Of a DNA stretch of 5,743 nt, positions 5,344 to 5,743 are shown piece by piece. How positions within the stretch are numbered: the stretch's first letter is position 1; the number at the start of each line of letters is the position of its first letter. The notes under the pieces were generated by a model. That model saw only the letters and a program-made list of their open reading frames with translations, made no database searches and was not told where the DNA came from. A program made the position numbers and the translations under genes. This DNA is from Alkaliphilus sp. (GTDB taxonomy: Bacteria > Bacillota > Clostridia > Peptostreptococcales > Thermotaleaceae): assembly GCA_018335765.1 (NCBI GenBank), contig JAGXRU010000144.1, forward strand, positions 1 to 5,743, given 5' to 3'.

Positions 5344-5743
5344 ATGCCAAGCTTAAGTAATATTGCGGAAACGGTTCAACAGGTAGCAGAAGCCATCACT
5401 GTGGCTGTGGGTATTGAAACAGAAATTGTGGATGAGGAACTTACTATAATTGCGGGTACCAGCCACTTTAAGGAAAGAAGAGGCCAGAAGGAAGAGTCTG
5501 GCAGAGTGGAAGGGAACTATCTTTATGCGCGTGTTCTAAGAGAAGGAAAAACCATGGTGGTACAAGAAGCTACCAAGGATTTTTCTTATGACGAATCAAC
5601 ATTGACTGGAACTACAGAGGAATTAGCTGAGATTTGTACCCCGATAAAGGTTGGAAATAAGACAATAGGGATCATTGGACTGATAGCCTTAAAGAAGAGG
5701 CAACAGGATTATTTAATAAAAAATCAAAGTAATATGGTGATGT
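5344..5743 (+). CDS. N-terminal part of a probable sigma-54-dependent transcriptional activator, 3' end outside window
   Basis: The frame is open from the ATG at 5344 to the window end, 133 codons without a stop, preceded by GGAAGGTGAT with suitable spacing. The sequence NIAETVQQVAEAI, then a segment around ETEIVDEELTIIAGT, a central KERRGQKEE, and AEICTPIKVGNKTIGIIGLIAL (Cys98) fits the N-terminal sensory domain that precedes PAS, AAA+ and Fis-type HTH domains in clostridial sigma-54 activators of amino-acid catabolism. Many relatives carry a cysteine cluster just before AEIC; here that stretch reads DFSYDESTLTGTTEEL and has no Cys. The AAA+ domain with its GAFTGA loop lies beyond the window, so the class is inferred from this domain and from the sigma-54 promoter at 2265, which it probably controls. 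The ligand is unknown; GABA, an aldehyde or a CoA ester would make sense. Confidence 0.75.
   Translation, partial: MPSLSNIAETVQQVAEAITVAVGIETEIVDEELTIIAGTSHFKERRGQKEESGRVEGNYLYARVLREGKTMVVQEATKDFSYDESTLTGTTEELAEICTPIKVGNKTIGIIGLIALKKRQQDYLIKNQSNMVM

Noticed and set aside
1..5743. CRISPR array, tRNA, rRNA or riboswitch
   Set aside because: No regularly spaced repeats, cloverleaf-like sequences, rRNA segments or known riboswitch cores were seen on either strand.

Overview
The window comes from an AT-rich low-GC Firmicute, most likely an anaerobic clostridium or a Lachnospiraceae-type organism. The evidence is strong GGAGG-type ribosome binding sites, TTG starts, AT-rich codon use, an IS200/IS605-type element, a GtfA-type sucrose phosphorylase, a Clostridium kluyveri SucD-like CoA-acylating aldehyde dehydrogenase, and a sigma-54 promoter next to a probable sigma-54 activator. 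Every gene is on the + strand.

Bases 1-479: the right end of an IS200/IS605-family element. It holds the C-terminal part of TnpB (zinc ribbon and last RuvC aspartate), then a structured non-coding stretch with the features of a TnpB guide RNA (omegaRNA), ending in a hairpin and the sequence GTAGTTGAC at 459. Immediately outside, bases 460-536 read as the last ~25 codons of a CUT1-family ABC sugar permease (MsmG/MalG type). The element therefore appears to have cut this gene close to its 3' end, and the predicted guide lies on the permease coding sequence.

Bases 537-2230: a short leader, then a full-length sucrose phosphorylase gene (gtfA, GH13_18) closed by a perfect 17-bp terminator stem. 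In the Streptococcus mutans msm operon a permease gene lies directly upstream of gtfA, so the permease remnant and gtfA look like the disrupted tail of a sugar uptake and phosphorolysis operon.

Bases 2231-5165: a second, separately controlled unit. A textbook -24/-12 (sigma-54) promoter at 2265-2280, with two inverted repeats 120-175 bases upstream of its predicted start point, precedes a SucD-like acylating aldehyde dehydrogenase and a class III (GabT-like) aminotransferase 27 bases apart, ended by a long stem-loop. Together they could convert GABA to succinate semialdehyde and on to succinyl-CoA (or the reverse). Other omega-amino acids such as taurine, beta-alanine or 5-aminovalerate are not excluded by sequence alone.

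Bases 5166-5743: an AT-rich spacer, then the 5' end of a gene whose product resembles the N-terminal sensory domain of clostridial sigma-54-dependent activators. It is cut by the window end and is the natural candidate regulator of the 2265 promoter. The layout is therefore an IS-damaged sugar operon beside an intact sigma-54-controlled amino-acid/aldehyde module with its likely activator.
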